NCBI GenBank assembly: GCA_033239525.1
Contig: BSYO01000004.1
Coordinates: 9,577,410-9,641,409, forward strand
Origin: Nepenthes gracilis
Taxonomy: Eukaryota; Streptophyta; Magnoliopsida; Caryophyllales; Nepenthaceae
Direction: 5' to 3'
DNA length: 64,000 nt
The position numbers and the translations under genes are program-made. Position 1 is the first letter of the stretch; each line of letters begins with the position of its first letter. Under the pieces are notes generated by a model. That model did not search any database, had not been told where the DNA came from, and was given only the letters and a program-made list of their open reading frames with translations. Of this stretch, positions 12,230 to 24,935 are shown one piece after another.

Positions 12230-13000
12230 TGTTGGGGTCACTCCCTTTGTGGGAATGTGGCCGTGGACTTTTACACGGATGTGGTCCACGGTCTGATGAG
12301 TTAATCGTTCGAGGATTGTGAATATGGATGAGGATATTATGTAATACCTGAAAACTTTCTTCACTTGAGGTCCGAGATTCATGGGCAATGCCTGGAGACA
12401 TCTTTGAAGGCCCGAGAACTTGTACGCAGAAAATCACGTGGAGGCTAGTTTAGAAGATTTTTTTAGCATGTGAGTGGGAATATGTGCGCAATCTTTGTAA
12501 AGTGATGGGTCATTTTGTAGGGCATGACAATCTGTAGAGTTATTACAGAGTTACAAACAGCCTGGTAGCTAACTGTACGTGTGTTCTCCACATTGGCATA
12601 GCCGCCATTCTCATTAGCCAGTATACATATATGTGTGTGTATTGTGTCTGTGTATGTTTGGGAGGTATGTGTGTGTGAGAAATTGCAAAAGCAAAGAGTG
12701 AGATAAGAGTAAAGTGTAATAGGGAGAGCTGAGTGTGTGCATTCAAAAGGCTCTGTTCTTCTTCTTCTTTGGCTCTTAGAGCTTGTGTAATTGGTGGTTT
12801 GTGTAACCAAAAATTTACATATTGCAATCCTTTTATGGACCGGAGTTCTGTGATTTTTTTTCTTATTTTGAAGGATTTTCTATGTAAAAATTATGGTGTG
12901 TTTCTCCTCTATTTTATTTCTCCATATTGCTGTCCAAGTGGTTGTGTGTGTGTAGTCTGGTGTCATACTGTCTGACTGGTCATCCCTTCTTGTCCCAACA
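12230..13000 (+). repeat. 5' LTR of the Copia element at 12230
   Basis: Starts TGTTGGGGTCACTCCC and ends CCCAACA. A TATA-like gtatacatatat near 12621 is followed by a TG-rich stretch. The segment around 12830-12910 (ttatggaccggagttctgtg ... gtaaaaattatggtg) is the R-U5 type of sequence usual in plant Copia LTRs. Confidence 0.92.
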
Positions 13001-13016
13001 CGTGATATCAAAGCAC
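13001..13016 (+). other. Primer binding site (degenerate tRNA-iMet type)
   Basis: cgtgatatcaaagcac follows the LTR end. It matches TGGTATCAGAGC apart from transitions. Confidence 0.7.
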
Positions 13017-13079
13017 CAGGTTCAAGCTACAGTTTAAGTGGTATCGTCCTCAAAGAATTTGCCATTTAGCGTGAAATAG

Positions 13080-16000
13080 TTCAATGGGTAGGGTAATTTT
13101 ATTTTTTGGTAGGAAATGGTGAATAATTTCTTAATTCGAGAAGGAACCATAAAAGTATTGAGAAAGAAGGATGAAAAATCGGAGAACCTGATCGACGAAG
13201 AGTGGCAAGACAAGAGAAATCTTGCAAACTGCACTATTAAGTTATGTCTGGCGTGCAATACCCTTCAAGAGGTTCTCAACTTATTAGATCTGGTTGAGGC
13301 TTGGGAGAAGCTTGAAAGTAAATATAAGTCCAAATTCTTGATCACGAGACTGCATGTGAAGAAGCAGTTTTATGGACTGCGTCTGTCCGAGAAATGAAGC
13401 TTTGAAAAGCATCTGGACAAGTTTAACAGAATTGTGACACAAATGTCAGCTCTCGATGAGCAAATTAAGGAGGAGGATAAGGCGTTGGTGTTATTGGCCT
13501 CCTTACCAGCATCATATGATCATATTGTGATAACATTGCTGTTTAGGAATGATACATTTTAGTTGGACGAGGTCAATGCGTCCTTACTTATGAATAAGGT
13601 AAGGAAGTCTTAGGAAACCTCCACTTCTTCCTAATTTGAGGAACTCGTGACTGAGTCATGGGAAAGAAGTAGGGGACGCGGCCCAAACCAAGGTGAAAAG
13701 GGTTGTGATTCCAAAATATCGAGTGTCATTATTATGATAAGAAATGCCATATTAAGAAATATTATTATAAGTGAAAGTGTAAAAACGTTAAAAAAGAGAG
13801 TAAAGGAGAAAATAGATGAGGTAAAAAAAGTCCTCGATCTCAGTCGTTACAGGAGATGACCTCCTGTTAACTTATGAAGTGGACAACGTGGTGAGTTTGA
13901 TGAATCATGAGTCCGAATGGGTGGTTGACATCGGTGCCTCTCTCCACGTGATATCCAGAAGGGGATTGTTTGTTTCTTATACTCTATGAGATTTTAGAGT
14001 AATAAGGATGGGTAATGAAGGAACGTCCCCAACTGTTGACGGAGGTGACATGTTTTAGTCACCAATAATAGGACAAGATTGTTGTTGAAAAATGTACTAC
14101 ATGTTCCTGATATTCAGATGAACATAATTTTTGCTGGCAAGTTAAATGATGAAGGTAACTATAATACCTTCTGTGAATGAGAATGGAAGCTAACCAGAGG
14201 ATCTCTGGTTGTTACCTGAGGACAGAAGACTACCGGCCTATACATAATGAAGGCGCCTGCTGTGTTTGGGGATGTGAATGCTACAAGCAATGAGGAGTCC
14301 ATAAACTTGTGGCACCGCAGGCTTGGCCACGTGAGTGACAAGGGATTGTGTCACTTGGCCAAGAAAGACCTTATTCTAGAAGTAAAGATAGATGGTCCAT
14401 GGACCTGTCCTCACTGCATGACTAGAAAGTAAAGAAGGGTCTCATTCTAGGGAGACTCGTCTTTTGTAAGGATGGAGTTGCTTGACCTAGTTCACACCGA
14501 TGTGTGTGGACCATTCAAAAAAATCATTCGGAAGAGCTCAGTACTTTGTGTCATTCATCGATGATTGTTCAAGAAAATTGTGAGTTTACCCACTGAAGAC
14601 CAAGGATCATGTTATCGATACTTTTGTATTTTTTCATACTTTGGTGGAACGACAGACACAAAAGAAGCTGAAAGCTATCCGTAGTGACAACGGTGGTGAG
14701 TATATTGGGCGTTTTGATATCTACTGTAAAAAAATATGGCATACATCATCAAAGAATGCCACCAAAAATACCATAGTTGAATGGAATGACGAAATGGATG
14801 AACCGCACACTGTTAGAAAGGGTCAGGTGTATACTTTTTGAGGCGAAACCGTCTAGTTCCTTCTGGACAGAAGCATTAAAGACCGTGGCCTATGTCATTA
14901 ATAAGTCACCTAGTAGACCACTAGATGGTGATGTACTAGAGAATGTTTGGTCAGGAAAGGAGTCGTCCTATGACCATCTTTGGGTATTTAGGTGTAAGAT
15001 ATTTGTTCATATTTCAAAGGATGAGAGGACCATACTTGAGCCAAAGATAAAACAATACGTCTTTTTGGGCTACGGAGAAGACGAATTGGGGTACGAGCTG
15101 TATGACCCAACTGAGAGAAGACTCCTATGGTCAAGGGATGTTGTCTTTACTAAGCTGAAGCCATCAAAGATATTGGTGAGATGGCCAACTTTGAAACTGG
15201 ACGGACAAATAAGATTATTGCTGATGATGTCTGTCTAGTACCTCTTTGTAACGAGGTCAACGGCCCAGGTGTAGCCAAGGACATTGATGAAGTTGATGAG
15301 GCTTTTGATGGAAATGTGGAAGTTGTCATTCCTCAACGAGTTGAGGATGTTGATGAGATACCGTCCTGACGGTCCATGAGAATTAGGAGACCGTCTGTCC
15401 GCCTATCACCCAGCGAGTATATTCTGTTCACTGACGCTGGTGAGTTTGAAGACTTTAATCAGGCTATGAGGAACAAGAACAAAGAAAAATGATTGAAAGC
15501 AATGAAGGATGATATGGCTTCGTTGTATAAAAATCACACTTTTGAGTTGGCTGAGCTGCCTAAGGGGAAAAGAGCCCTAAAGAATAAGTGAGTCTTCCAG
15601 TTGAAGACGTCTGAGAACACCACGCAGCCGAGGTTCAAGGCACGGTTTATAGTGAAAGGTTTTAATCAGCGCAAAGGCATGAATTTTGATAAAATTTTTG
15701 CGCCCGTGGTAAAAAGGTCCTCAGTTCGTGTTGTACTTGGCTTGGCAGCTGCTTTGGACTTAAAGATAGAGTAATTAGATGTTCGAACAACATTTCTCTA
15801 CGGTGATATTGAAGAAGAAATTTACATGGAGCAACCGAAAGGGTTCGAGGTCAAGGGGGAGGAAGGATTGGTTTGCCATCTAAGAAAGAGCTTATACAGA
15901 CTGAAATAAGCTCCAAAATAATGGTATAAAAATTTGAGTCTGTCATAGTAAGTCAAGGATACCAAAAGACTACTTCTAACTACTACGTTTTTATATAGAG

Positions 16001-17014
16001 ATTTTTCAATGTCGACTTTGTCATTCTTCTCTTTTATGTGGATGACATGCTAATTGTCAAACAAAATGGTGTTCGGATCAAGGAGCTAAAGAAGCAAGTG
16101 GGACAGTCATTTACGATGAAAGACCTCAAACCGTCGAAACAAATTTTGGGAATCAGAATTTTTCGCAATTGGGAGAACATTAAGCTCTGGTTATCCCATG
16201 AGAGTTATGTTGAAAAGGTGTTACAGTATTTTAACATGGACAGTCCATACCAGTGAGCACTCCATTGACCAACCACTTTAGGTTAAGTAGGAAGCATTGT
16301 CTGTCCTCGGATACAGTAAAAGCCCGCTCGAGAGGTAGGACAGATTCATTGGCCGTTGGTAGCTTGATGTACGCAACTGTGTGTACCAGGCCAAACATTA
16401 CCCATGCAGTCGGTGTTGTCAGAAGATTTCTATCAAATCTAGGGATGGAGTATTGGTCTGTTGTGATGTGGATTCTTAGATATCTTTGATGGATTTCAAA
16501 GATGTGTCTGTAATTTGGAGATGAGAAGCTCCAATTGATTAGCTACATAAATGCGGACATGGTCAAGGACATTGACTCTCGGAAATCCACCTCAGGATAT
16601 TTAGTCAAATTTGCCTGAGGGGTAGTCTCTTGGTAATCTAAGCTGCAAAAGTTTGTTGCTCTTTTTACTACGAAGGCCAAGTTCATTACTGTGACCAAGG
16701 CCAGCAAAGAGATGCTATAGATAAAAAGATTCATTCAAGAGTTGGGCTTGACTCAAGAAAAATATATGGTGCTCTGTGATAGTCAAAATGCTATACACCT
16801 GTGTAGAAACTCCTCATTTTATTCAAGATCGAAATACATTGATGTTCGATATTATTAGGTGAAAAACGTTATCGATGAAGGGTGGCTATCAGTAGAGAAG
16901 GTCCTATCAGAAAAAAATATGTCAGACATGATGACCAAAGTTTTATCCAAAAGAAAACTTGAAACTTGCTGTGACATTGTTGGGCTAACTAACTTTATTC
17001 CCACTCGATCGTGA
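13080..17014 (+). pseudogene. Decayed Copia gag-pol polyprotein
   Basis: Domains follow Copia order. Gag is near 13080-13620 (FNG*GNF, EEWQDKRNLANCTIKLCLA, LDKFNRIVTQMSALDEQI). A zinc knuckle near 13715-13775 has lost two Cys to Tyr. The protease site near 13919 reads WVVDIGASLHV, with the catalytic DSG changed to DIG. GAG-pre-integrase is at 14300 (LWHRRLGHVSDKGLCHLAK), integrase at 14490-15050 (HTDVCGPF, SDNGGEY), reverse transcriptase at 15490-16250 with YVDDM at 16035, and RNase H at 16530-16980 (STSGYLVKFA). The frame ends LTNFIPTRS-TGA. Numerous in-frame stops and frameshifts make it inactive. Many stops are CAA/CAG to TAA/TAG or TGG to TGA/TAG changes. Confidence 0.93.
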
Positions 17015-17023
17015 GGGGAAGTT
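17011..17023 (+). other. Polypurine tract
   Basis: gtgaggggaagtt directly precedes the 3' LTR and overlaps the end of the pol frame. Confidence 0.75.
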
Positions 17024-17793
17024 TGTTAGGGTCACTCCCTTTGTGGGAATGTAGTCGTGGATTTTTGCACGGATGTGGTCTACGGTTTGATGAGTTAATT
17101 GTCCGAGGATTGTGAATATGGACGAGGACATTATGTAATGCCCAAAGACTTTGTTCACTTGAGGTCCAAGGTTCATAGGCAATGCCTGGAGGCATTTTTG
17201 AAGGCCCGAGGACTTGTACGCAGAAAGCCTACGTGGAGGCCAATACAGAAGATCTTCTGAGCATATGAGTGAGAATATGCGCGCAACCTTTACAGAATGG
17301 TGGACCATTTTTATAGGATACGACAATCTGCAGAGCGTTATAGAGTTGCAGATTACTTGGTGGCTACCTGTACGTATGTCCTCCATATTGACATGCCGTC
17401 ACTCTTATCAGCCAGTAGACATATGTGTGTGTGTTTTGTGTCTATGTATGTATGGGAGGTATGTGTGTGTGAGAAATTACAGAAATAGAGAGTAAGAGAA
17501 GAGTGAAGTGTAATAAGGAGAGCTAAGTGTGTGCATTCAAAAGGCTCTGCTTTTCTTCTTCTTTGGCTCTTAGGGCTTGTGTAGCCGGTGGTTTATATAA
17601 TCGAAAATTTACATAGTGCAATTTTTTTATGAATTGGAGTCCCGTAATTTTTTTATTATTTTGAAGGATTTTTCACGTAAAAATTATGGTGTATTTCTCC
17701 TCCGTTTCATTTCTCCATATTGCTGCCCAAGTGGTTGTATGTGTGTAGTATGATATCGTACTGTCTAACTGGTTACCCCTTCTTATCCCAACA
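17024..17793 (+). repeat. 3' LTR of the Copia element at 12230
   Basis: Collinear with 12230-13000 over its whole length with many transitions. It is followed by the right target-site duplication atttg. Confidence 0.92.
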
Positions 17794-17954
17794 ATTTGGT
17801 ATTTATTTTGATATTTATCCACAGCGAGCAACCTATTCTTGCCTTGCTAATTTTTCTTGTTTTGCTTCCCTCTTGAATCGTACTTATGAATTATGTGGGT
17901 TAGAATATTATCATTATTTTATTTATTGGTTATATATCTTATGAATCTAAAAAA

Positions 17955-18075
17955 AAAAAAAAAAATGTAATGGTCAGTGTAATTTGATAATCATGGATTT
18001 AAATTGTCAAAATAACTACTTACACAGTGTGATATAATATCAGAATACAATATTCTAAAATAAATTAGTTTTCTT
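17955..18075 (+). mobile_element. Degenerate Au-type SINE
   Basis: The stretch gtgtaatttgataatcatgg, continuing to caaaataactacttaca, lines up with the tRNA-derived Au SINE core (gtgtgacctataggtcacgg ... gaaacagcctcttgca) with mostly C-to-T and G-to-A changes. Weakly preserved. Confidence 0.4.
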
Positions 18076-18309
18076 TCTATAAAGAGTTTTGTATATCGGA
18101 CAATAATTTACTTACTAGGTTACCATCAAAATCATATTTATTCACCAAACACAACTTGACTAGGAAGAATAAGATGATTAAAAGTCTGCTTAGGAACTTA
18201 GTAAAAAGAAAAAGGACATTATAACCTTGAGGCAATTATTGACTACACCCACTGATCAGGTTTCAACTGCTGATGCTTCCTTCTAAATTTTCAATTACTA
18301 ACTGTTTGT

Positions 18310-18482
18310 TTGAACGCCTTCCCACAAAGAACCACTAATAAAGCTACCGATCGAAATAGCGACCGATCCACGCTCATGCTTCTCTCTCCTCCTCAGAAAC
18401 CTCACGCCCACTTCTTACATCTTTCTCTTCCCCGTTCTCTGTATCTCTTGCTTCTACTTCACCAGCTGATCGTCAGCCCACA
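18310..18482 (+). other. Leader-like sequence upstream of the hexokinase pseudogene
   Basis: CT-rich sequence, less AT-rich than its surroundings, directly before the relic of exon 1. Probably the former 5' UTR or promoter-proximal region. No domain is seen in the short frame it contains. Confidence 0.35.
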
Positions 18483-20739
18483 ATGTCTTCACCGGCGGAG
18501 GCATTGACCTCCGACGGGTCACCCTGCTTCACGATATGTCGGAGGTTCGTGACTCGGCCAAGGAAGGCCGTCCGATCTGGTACTCTCTGTTTCTCCAATC
18601 TCGACCATCTTACGAAAGGAGTGCTCTACTTCCTCGCCAGTTTTGCGCCACGTGGCAGACGGCATTACCGCCGACCTTATGAGGGCTGAGATCGCCACCG
18701 ACGGTGGCAGTGATCTCAAGGTTATTCTAGGCTATGTCGACTCTTTGACAACTGGGTAATGCTCTAATCAACTCCAATTAATTAAGTTCAAATTATTTTG
18801 TTGTTTTATTTTTACTTTTGGGTTCATCAGAAGACAGAAGTTGTTATTAATTTGAAAGTCCGAAGCATATAGGATTTGGCTCACTATAGATTTCTAAGAT
18901 TAGTTAAAGGAGCTAGTTATTGCTGAGTAAAACATACCACAGATGCAGTCTTTTATCTTTGATTAAAACTCATGGTTCCCTATCAAAAATTGTGTTGCAT
19001 TCGAAATACATGCAACACAGCACAGCGAAATTGAACTCAAATCTCCCATTAATTGTAGACCACTAATCTGCTATGTGAGCTCAAGAAATAATAATATATA
19101 ACTAAACACACAAATTATATAATAATATTTGATATAAAAAATTTTTATCAATTAAGGAAAAAAATCAAGTGACAAACTAGAAACAAATTCACTATAAATT
19201 GTGTAATTACAAATACCTTCTTTTGAGATCTCTTTATAATAAACCATGTGAATAACCGGTTAAATACAATTTTAACATACCTAACAATTTATAAAAGAAA
19301 AATATAATTAGAAAATGAGTAACAAATTAGTAAAACATCTTACAACAAAAGTTAGAATAACATATTCAAACTTGACGAAGAATGAAATTCAAATTAGACC
19401 CCAATCATATGCCAAAAATCTTCCCATTCTCTATTTTCTCATTTCTTTCTTTATCTGCCACCCCTTATGTTCAAATGCTTCTGATTCAATCTAAAAATCG
19501 TATCAGGATTTTTATACTCATGGTTGATTTTTGAATGTTAGCTCAAATGCCGGTGGGCATTCGAGAGCCATCCTTGACATTCGAACGTCAAAGGCAAATT
19601 ATGCCTTCTACTATCGGCACACAAGCGCCTTATCAGGTGCACTTATTGCTACTACCTGTGCACATGCGCCTGTTCAAGCACTGATTTCCCTGCCACTTGA
19701 ATCCTTTGTTCGTGATTGTCCTCACACCAAAATCGAGCAAACTACCGGATGATCTGTTTATTGGAGGTGAGATTTAACAAAGAAGTAACCCGAAACCTCA
19801 CCGATTGAACCTCCGTATCGAATGCAATAAGGCTTACCCTCTAGTTTTTGTTTAGCACACAAAAAAGGTATTGGAGACAAAATTCGGGTGGCTATTTATA
19901 TTTGGAACTCTCTCGTTCAAGGAATGAGAAAAGGACTGTTTTGTGGCTTGGATCTTTGAGGCATTAATTTTCAGGTTTTGAGAGTACAATTAGTTGTGAA
20001 GGATGAACGTGTGATTGCCAAATATTTTGAAGAAGTGTGGATTCCACAAGAGCTAGCCAATGTTTGGCATCTCTGAGATCGGTCTAGACAAGCAGAATGG
20101 CCACTTTTTTAGTTCTGGTGTATTGCGGTATTAATAAGACAGATGGCTGCCTTTTTTTTGCAGAAACTGTTTGATTTTATTGCATAGATCTGGCAAAATT
20201 TTCTCATAAAGATTGAAGATTTCAGCTTCGGCATGGTATGAGAAGGGAAATTGGGTTCACGTTTTCTTATCCAGTGAAGCAAATATTCATTGATTCCAGC
20301 ATACTTATCGAGTGGAGGAAGGATTTGCAGCCTCTACAGTTCTGATTTCGTTAGGGATAAGCAAATTTACATCTCTGTGGATACCAAAAAATAACAAAAG
20401 AACAACTGAGCTATGTGAATTTGCTGCAAAATGTAAGCATTGTTTCCTTTCAAACCAGTGTAGCTGATTATTGAAGGTTAAGGTGTGCTGCTTTTAGGAC
20501 TCCCAGCCTGTCAATGTTCATTCTCAAGAAACAGCTATCTATTTCTCCACAGGCAGGAAGAGATGTGGTCGCATGCTTGAGAGAAGCTAGGGAAAGGCAG
20601 GGACTAGACTTGCAAGTGTCAGCTCTGGTATTTGCTGCCTATACAGGGTTGTTTTAAGGGCCGTTCTTTCTGAAATTAAAAGGCAATATAGAAGCGAAAT
20701 AGTACATTCTTTTTTATTCATAATCTATGCTAAGTATGC

Positions 20740-21640
20740 CGAAATGTGTGCAATGTCAAGAAGATGATGCCATCCATAAGTCGTATATGTGGGCAACGAT
20801 GTGTCAACCATTCCCCTTTGGAAGTCCATGTTGGGCCCAAGATAACAAGTTTCCACGACTAAGTTGAGAACAAATCTCTAATAGAATAAAAAAACTGAAT
20901 CTGTTGGTTAAATTTGTGAGACAAAATGACATTCCATAAACAAGCACAGCAATAATAACATACAAAAGCAAGATTCACAAATTTTACGTGGGTACCCTTT
21001 CTAAGTGGAAAGGTAAAACCACGAAACATTTCGCCACAACTTTAGTAAACCATGGAACATAAAACAATAAATAAAGTTAGAAGAGAGACCACTGGTAAAA
21101 TATTCAAAACGACAAATGGAATGGATCAAATGATTGTAAATGTTAGAACAAGATTTGGAATCCAAATAATTGATGAAATTCTCTTTTTTCTCAATCTCTC
21201 TCATGAGCTGACCACCAAGAGGATGTTCAAATGGCCCACAATAATTGTCCTAAAAATCACAAAGGCAATTATACTGTAGGCAGCGCATGAGCACCCAGTA
21301 TGCTCCATCATGCACAAAATAGCAGCATCAATCCGCATACGAGCATCACTCATGTGTACATCAAGTACAAAAAATTGCTAAAAGTCACTAGACTATGCGC
21401 TTGTGTGCCATTTAGGCGTGTCTTTACTACCTCATATACGCGCATGCGTGCTATAGGCGCCCTCCAACAGCTCACTGAAGACCTCCTTCACTCAAGCCTG
21501 TTTCAAGCTATCCTCCCACAAAGTACTATGCATCCACCAATGAATAACAGAATATGTAGATATAATAGGCATAAAACTCATAGGAAAGTGGCCCATCCCA
21601 ACAGTCTGACGGATATTACACGCCATTTCTCCTCCAATTT
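20740..21640. repeat. Repeat-derived insertion inside the hexokinase pseudogene
   Basis: This stretch separates hexokinase exons 4 and 6 and replaces the expected exon 5. Its part at 20940-21260 (dry-run words such as acgtgggtaccc, ggtaaaatattcaaaacgac, tctcatgagctgaccaccaa) resembles 25260-25570 loosely, including the order of short words. The pattern looks like degraded LTR sequence of one family. No protein domain is seen, and the ends are not resolved. Confidence 0.45.
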
Positions 21641-22154
21641 ACAGGCTTCATTTGGTTAGAATTTGTAATTTCTTATTTCTGGTTAATAAACACTGAATGG
21701 GGATTGGGGAACATTCTCAGATGGGCTTCCTTTAACAGAATTTGACAAGGATATGGATGCTGCAAGCATTAATCCTGGTGAGCAGATAGCTTTAGTTTTA
21801 ACGCCATTGATTTACTAGTGTTTCAAATGATGTGATGGGTTTGTAAACCTTTGGACCTTTTGAGGGTTATCTGAATTTGATGGACATAGATTTGAGAAAA
21901 CCATTTCAGATACGTATATTGGTGAAGTTGTAAAGATTGAGCCTATGAAAATGGCTGAAGAAGAATCTTTATTTGGCTCATCAATCCCACAAAAATGGTC
22001 GAGACCTTTTTCGCTTAGGTGGCTGAAACTTAGTATTGTTTAGTAGAATGAACTTGACTTTTACTGTGTTCTTGTTGCTTTTAGTGCTGTAGAAGGAGTT
22101 TCTCTTACTAAAAAGAACTGCTTGATGCATGTTGTTTTTGTTATGTGTAGATCT

Positions 22155-22290
22155 TATGAAGAGTCGGACCATTTTTTAAAATATTTTACTTAATTTTACC
22201 TTATATTATGCAAGATATTATTTCCATGACATAAACTTATTGACTATCAAATTACACGCGACCACTCTACCTTCACTTGAAGGTTCTTAT
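22155..22290 (-). mobile_element. Degenerate Au-type SINE
   Basis: On the minus strand the order of blocks is that of Au SINE: ggttcaagtgaaggtagagtgg, then gtgtaatttgatagtcaata, then catggaaataatatcttgca, then ggtaaaattaagtaaaat, then tggtccgactctt. Most differences from the SINE consensus are C-to-T or G-to-A. It directly follows a hexokinase exon relic. Confidence 0.55.
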
Positions 22291-22519
22291 TACTGTTTTT
22301 TATTTGAAAGCATCAACTACATGGATTACCATGCAATCGAGGTGCACCAATTAATCACAGATTAAAAAAATAACTTAAAACTATTCGGTGATGGCTCAAA
22401 AATAGGCCTTACACTCCAATGGAACCTTATGGGAATGCCCATTACTCTTACAGGGTTTTGTAGGTTTGTGACACAATTGTGAGGCGAGCTGGGCATCCGT
22501 GATCAATGTTTCCTGCATT

Positions 22520-24700
22520 CAGGTAGCAGGTAATCTGAGCGCAAACCTCGGATGAAGAATTTCTTAAATGAAATACCTTTTTTCTAGTGATCATTTCCTT
22601 CTTTTGACATGAAACAGTAATGTCACGAATCCAGATCAAACACGTCAATTAAATAATTAATTATAATTTTTAAAATTTAAAATTTTAAATAAATTCTATA
22701 AATAATACTAAATACCAAAAATACGGATGTGACAAAATAAATACATAGGACCTGATAAATCAAAATCCACACAGGACTTTATCAGGTAACCTTCCGGACA
22801 ATATAAATACGACCTACTTTACAATTATCATAAGGGAAGTAGCATTTCAAACAAAATCATAATTAGATATAACATAATATCCCAACTATTCTCGAAATAT
22901 AACTATGAGCCTATACCCGACCATATTCCAAAATCCAATCACAAATCAAATACTAATTTAAGTCATAATGAAACTAAAACTCACCAAATTTTATGAATAG
23001 CTAACAGATCACGTCCTTACTTTTGCAATATATCCGAACTTTTTACTCTAAATGGATAAAATATAAAATATAAGTCTAAAATCTAACAAGTATCATATTT
23101 AAACAAAATTAGTCCAATAAATCAGAAGAATGGTCAAATGAATAAATATCCAATCAAATAACAGACTAAATTTCAAATTGCCGATATAATCAATCCAATA
23201 GAAATCTAATATCTAAAATCTAATAGTAATCTCGTACTCAAATCAAATATTCAAATTTAAAACAAATATCTAAATCAGAAAACAGTTATCATCGGAACGT
23301 GTATATATATATATAAAAATGATTCAAACCAATTCCAATAAGCCGATATCTAATCTAAGTCCAAGGTCTAATCAGCATGTGATTTGGGGCAGAATCCGAT
23401 AGTTGAATGATCTAATAGCTTGCGCAAAAGCCAAAACAGTATCGCGATAAATAATCCAAAGGTTCGGATCAAAATATATAATCAAAATTATTTGTACAAG
23501 ACATATCAAGACCAACTGTGGGCAAAATCGGCGAATCTCAAATCTAAATTCAAATCAAAGTCCAATACAAATCTATACAAAAATACAAAATCATACATCA
23601 AATTTAAATTCTGATTATTTAAATACTAGCGTGAGGAAAGATTACACATATTCCGATAACCTTATGCCATATCAAGTACAAATTAGGCCCGCATGTTTAG
23701 CCATTCATGTACTTTATTTTCCATGAGTAAGGTTGCTCGCTATATTTTTCCACCCGCGGCTTTGGGTATAATTCTCAATCTTGTCAGATATATTATGATG
23801 TTCGAATATGTTATAAGGTCGAATCAAATCATCCAAATGGGAAGGATCACTACTCTAAATTTTTCCTGCCTGCGAAAAGAGATTTCCAATAACAAATATC
23901 TTTCCGTCAGGAGTTGGCCAGAATATCCAATAACAAATCTAAATATAGTGACCACAACCCAACACATGCATGTAAAAATGCACGGTTTATACAAATTTCA
24001 TACACATTTTCGTATACACATATTGATATAAATATATGTTATGTCCAATAAATTATTCAGACTTTCAAAAAAATATTAAATTCTCCAAAATCATAAAGCT
24101 CGTATCAGAAATCCCCAAATCAACCAATTAGTCATACATGCATGCCTAGAATAAATAGATTTGGTGTATAAAAATACATGTATATTAGTAAAAATTTTAA
24201 ATAGTATCCAAAATATATCAAATATTAAATCAGACCAAGAAAATGGATTACAGATACATACTTGCAGTTAATGTATTCAAATTCATAATTTATAATAGAG
24301 TTATACAAATTTTTAATCTCGTAACTTTATCCTTCCATTTAAAGGGTTCCTTTGAGAAATTCAGTGTACCTTACTTTTGCTAGTTATTATTGTGGTTATT
24401 ATGATTGTGCGTATTATTGTTTCACCTTCTCACATTCTCAACCAACCAGTCCAATTTTTAATCCTTGGATAGATTAGTTCTGGGTTTGTTTAAGAAGCTT
24501 TGGTATGTCCCGGGCAAATATAAAGTAACAGGAAAAGGAAAGATTGCTTGAATTTACCTCATTTCTCTATTACATTTCCAGTGCTCAATAATTTTCATAA
24601 CATCAGTTGAAAAATTCATTCAGTTTCTCTATTCAGGGATAAATTTTGTTCAGGTTTGCTTGTGATACAAAGGGCAGCCCGGTCAGTACAGAAAACTCCA
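22520..24700. other. AT-rich region, nothing recognised
   Basis: About 2.2 kb of strongly A/C-skewed plus-strand sequence without a supported gene. A perfect 10-bp inverted repeat (acctgataaa ... tttatcaggt) lies at 22753-22788. Frequent words such as aatctaa and caaatct suggest decayed repeats. Confidence 0.35.
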
Positions 24701-24705
24701 ACAAT

Positions 24706-24845
24706 ATGAAGAGTCGGGGGAAGATGGAATTACTTTTAAATATATTGTATAGAATATTACTTTATATTATACAAAAAGTTATTTTTTATGATTTATATCT
24801 ATGACTATCAAGTCACACAATAATAAATCTACTATTTTGCCAAGA
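24706..24845 (-). mobile_element. Degenerate Au-type SINE
   Basis: Same block order as 22155-22290 on the minus strand, including the shared plus-strand end atgaagagtcgg and the core tgactatcaagtcacacaa. More decayed than the other minus-strand copy. Confidence 0.45.
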
Positions 24846-24935
24846 ATTAGCACCGGTGTCTATGAACTCATTTAAATCCTTTAATTCTTGTTGGGACCTG
24901 AGACACCGAGATTCTTAATCAAGTCAAGAAAAAAT

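Larger units (their letters stand above)
12230..17793 (+). mobile_element. Full-length but decayed Ty1/Copia retrotransposon
   Basis: Two LTRs of 771 and 770 bp, TGTT...CAACA ends, a primer site, decayed gag-pol in canonical Copia order, a purine tract and a 5-bp target-site duplication atttg (12225-12229 and 17794-17798) define one complete insertion of 5564 bp. Its LTRs differ from each other much more visibly than those of the related element at 26237, so it is the older of the two. The start TGTTGGGGTCACTC is shared with that element, pointing to the same Tnt1-like lineage. Confidence 0.95.
18483..22500 (+). pseudogene. Plastid-type hexokinase pseudogene
   Basis: Relics of hexokinase exons lie in order. 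Exon 1 (to donor 18755) reads ECSTSSPVLRHVADG, then ATDGGSDLKVILGYVDSLTTG, and is closest to plastid (AtHXK3/NtHXK2-like) enzymes. Exon 2 (about 19921-20085) has LFCGLDL*GINFQVLRVQL, so the glucokinase motif LDLGGTNFR is broken by a stop. Exon 3 (about 20230-20331) holds REIGFTFSYPVKQ in a shifted frame. Exon 4 (20553-20627) reads GRDVVACLREARERQGLDLQ. Later exons are near 21681-21787 (LPLTEFDKDMDAASINPGEQ) and 21885-22017 (FEKTISDTYIGEVV), plus a stub VCDTIVRRAG near 22462. The exon holding the catalytic-Asp and GTGTN motifs was not found. Frameshifts, stops and an interrupting repeat make it inactive. Intron positions are kept, so it arose by genomic duplication rather than retrocopy. Confidence 0.88.

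Noticed and set aside
21300..21659. 119-codon plus-strand frame between hexokinase exon relics
   Set aside because: Lies in repeat-derived sequence interrupting the pseudogene; no domain and no codon pattern resembling the neighbouring genes.
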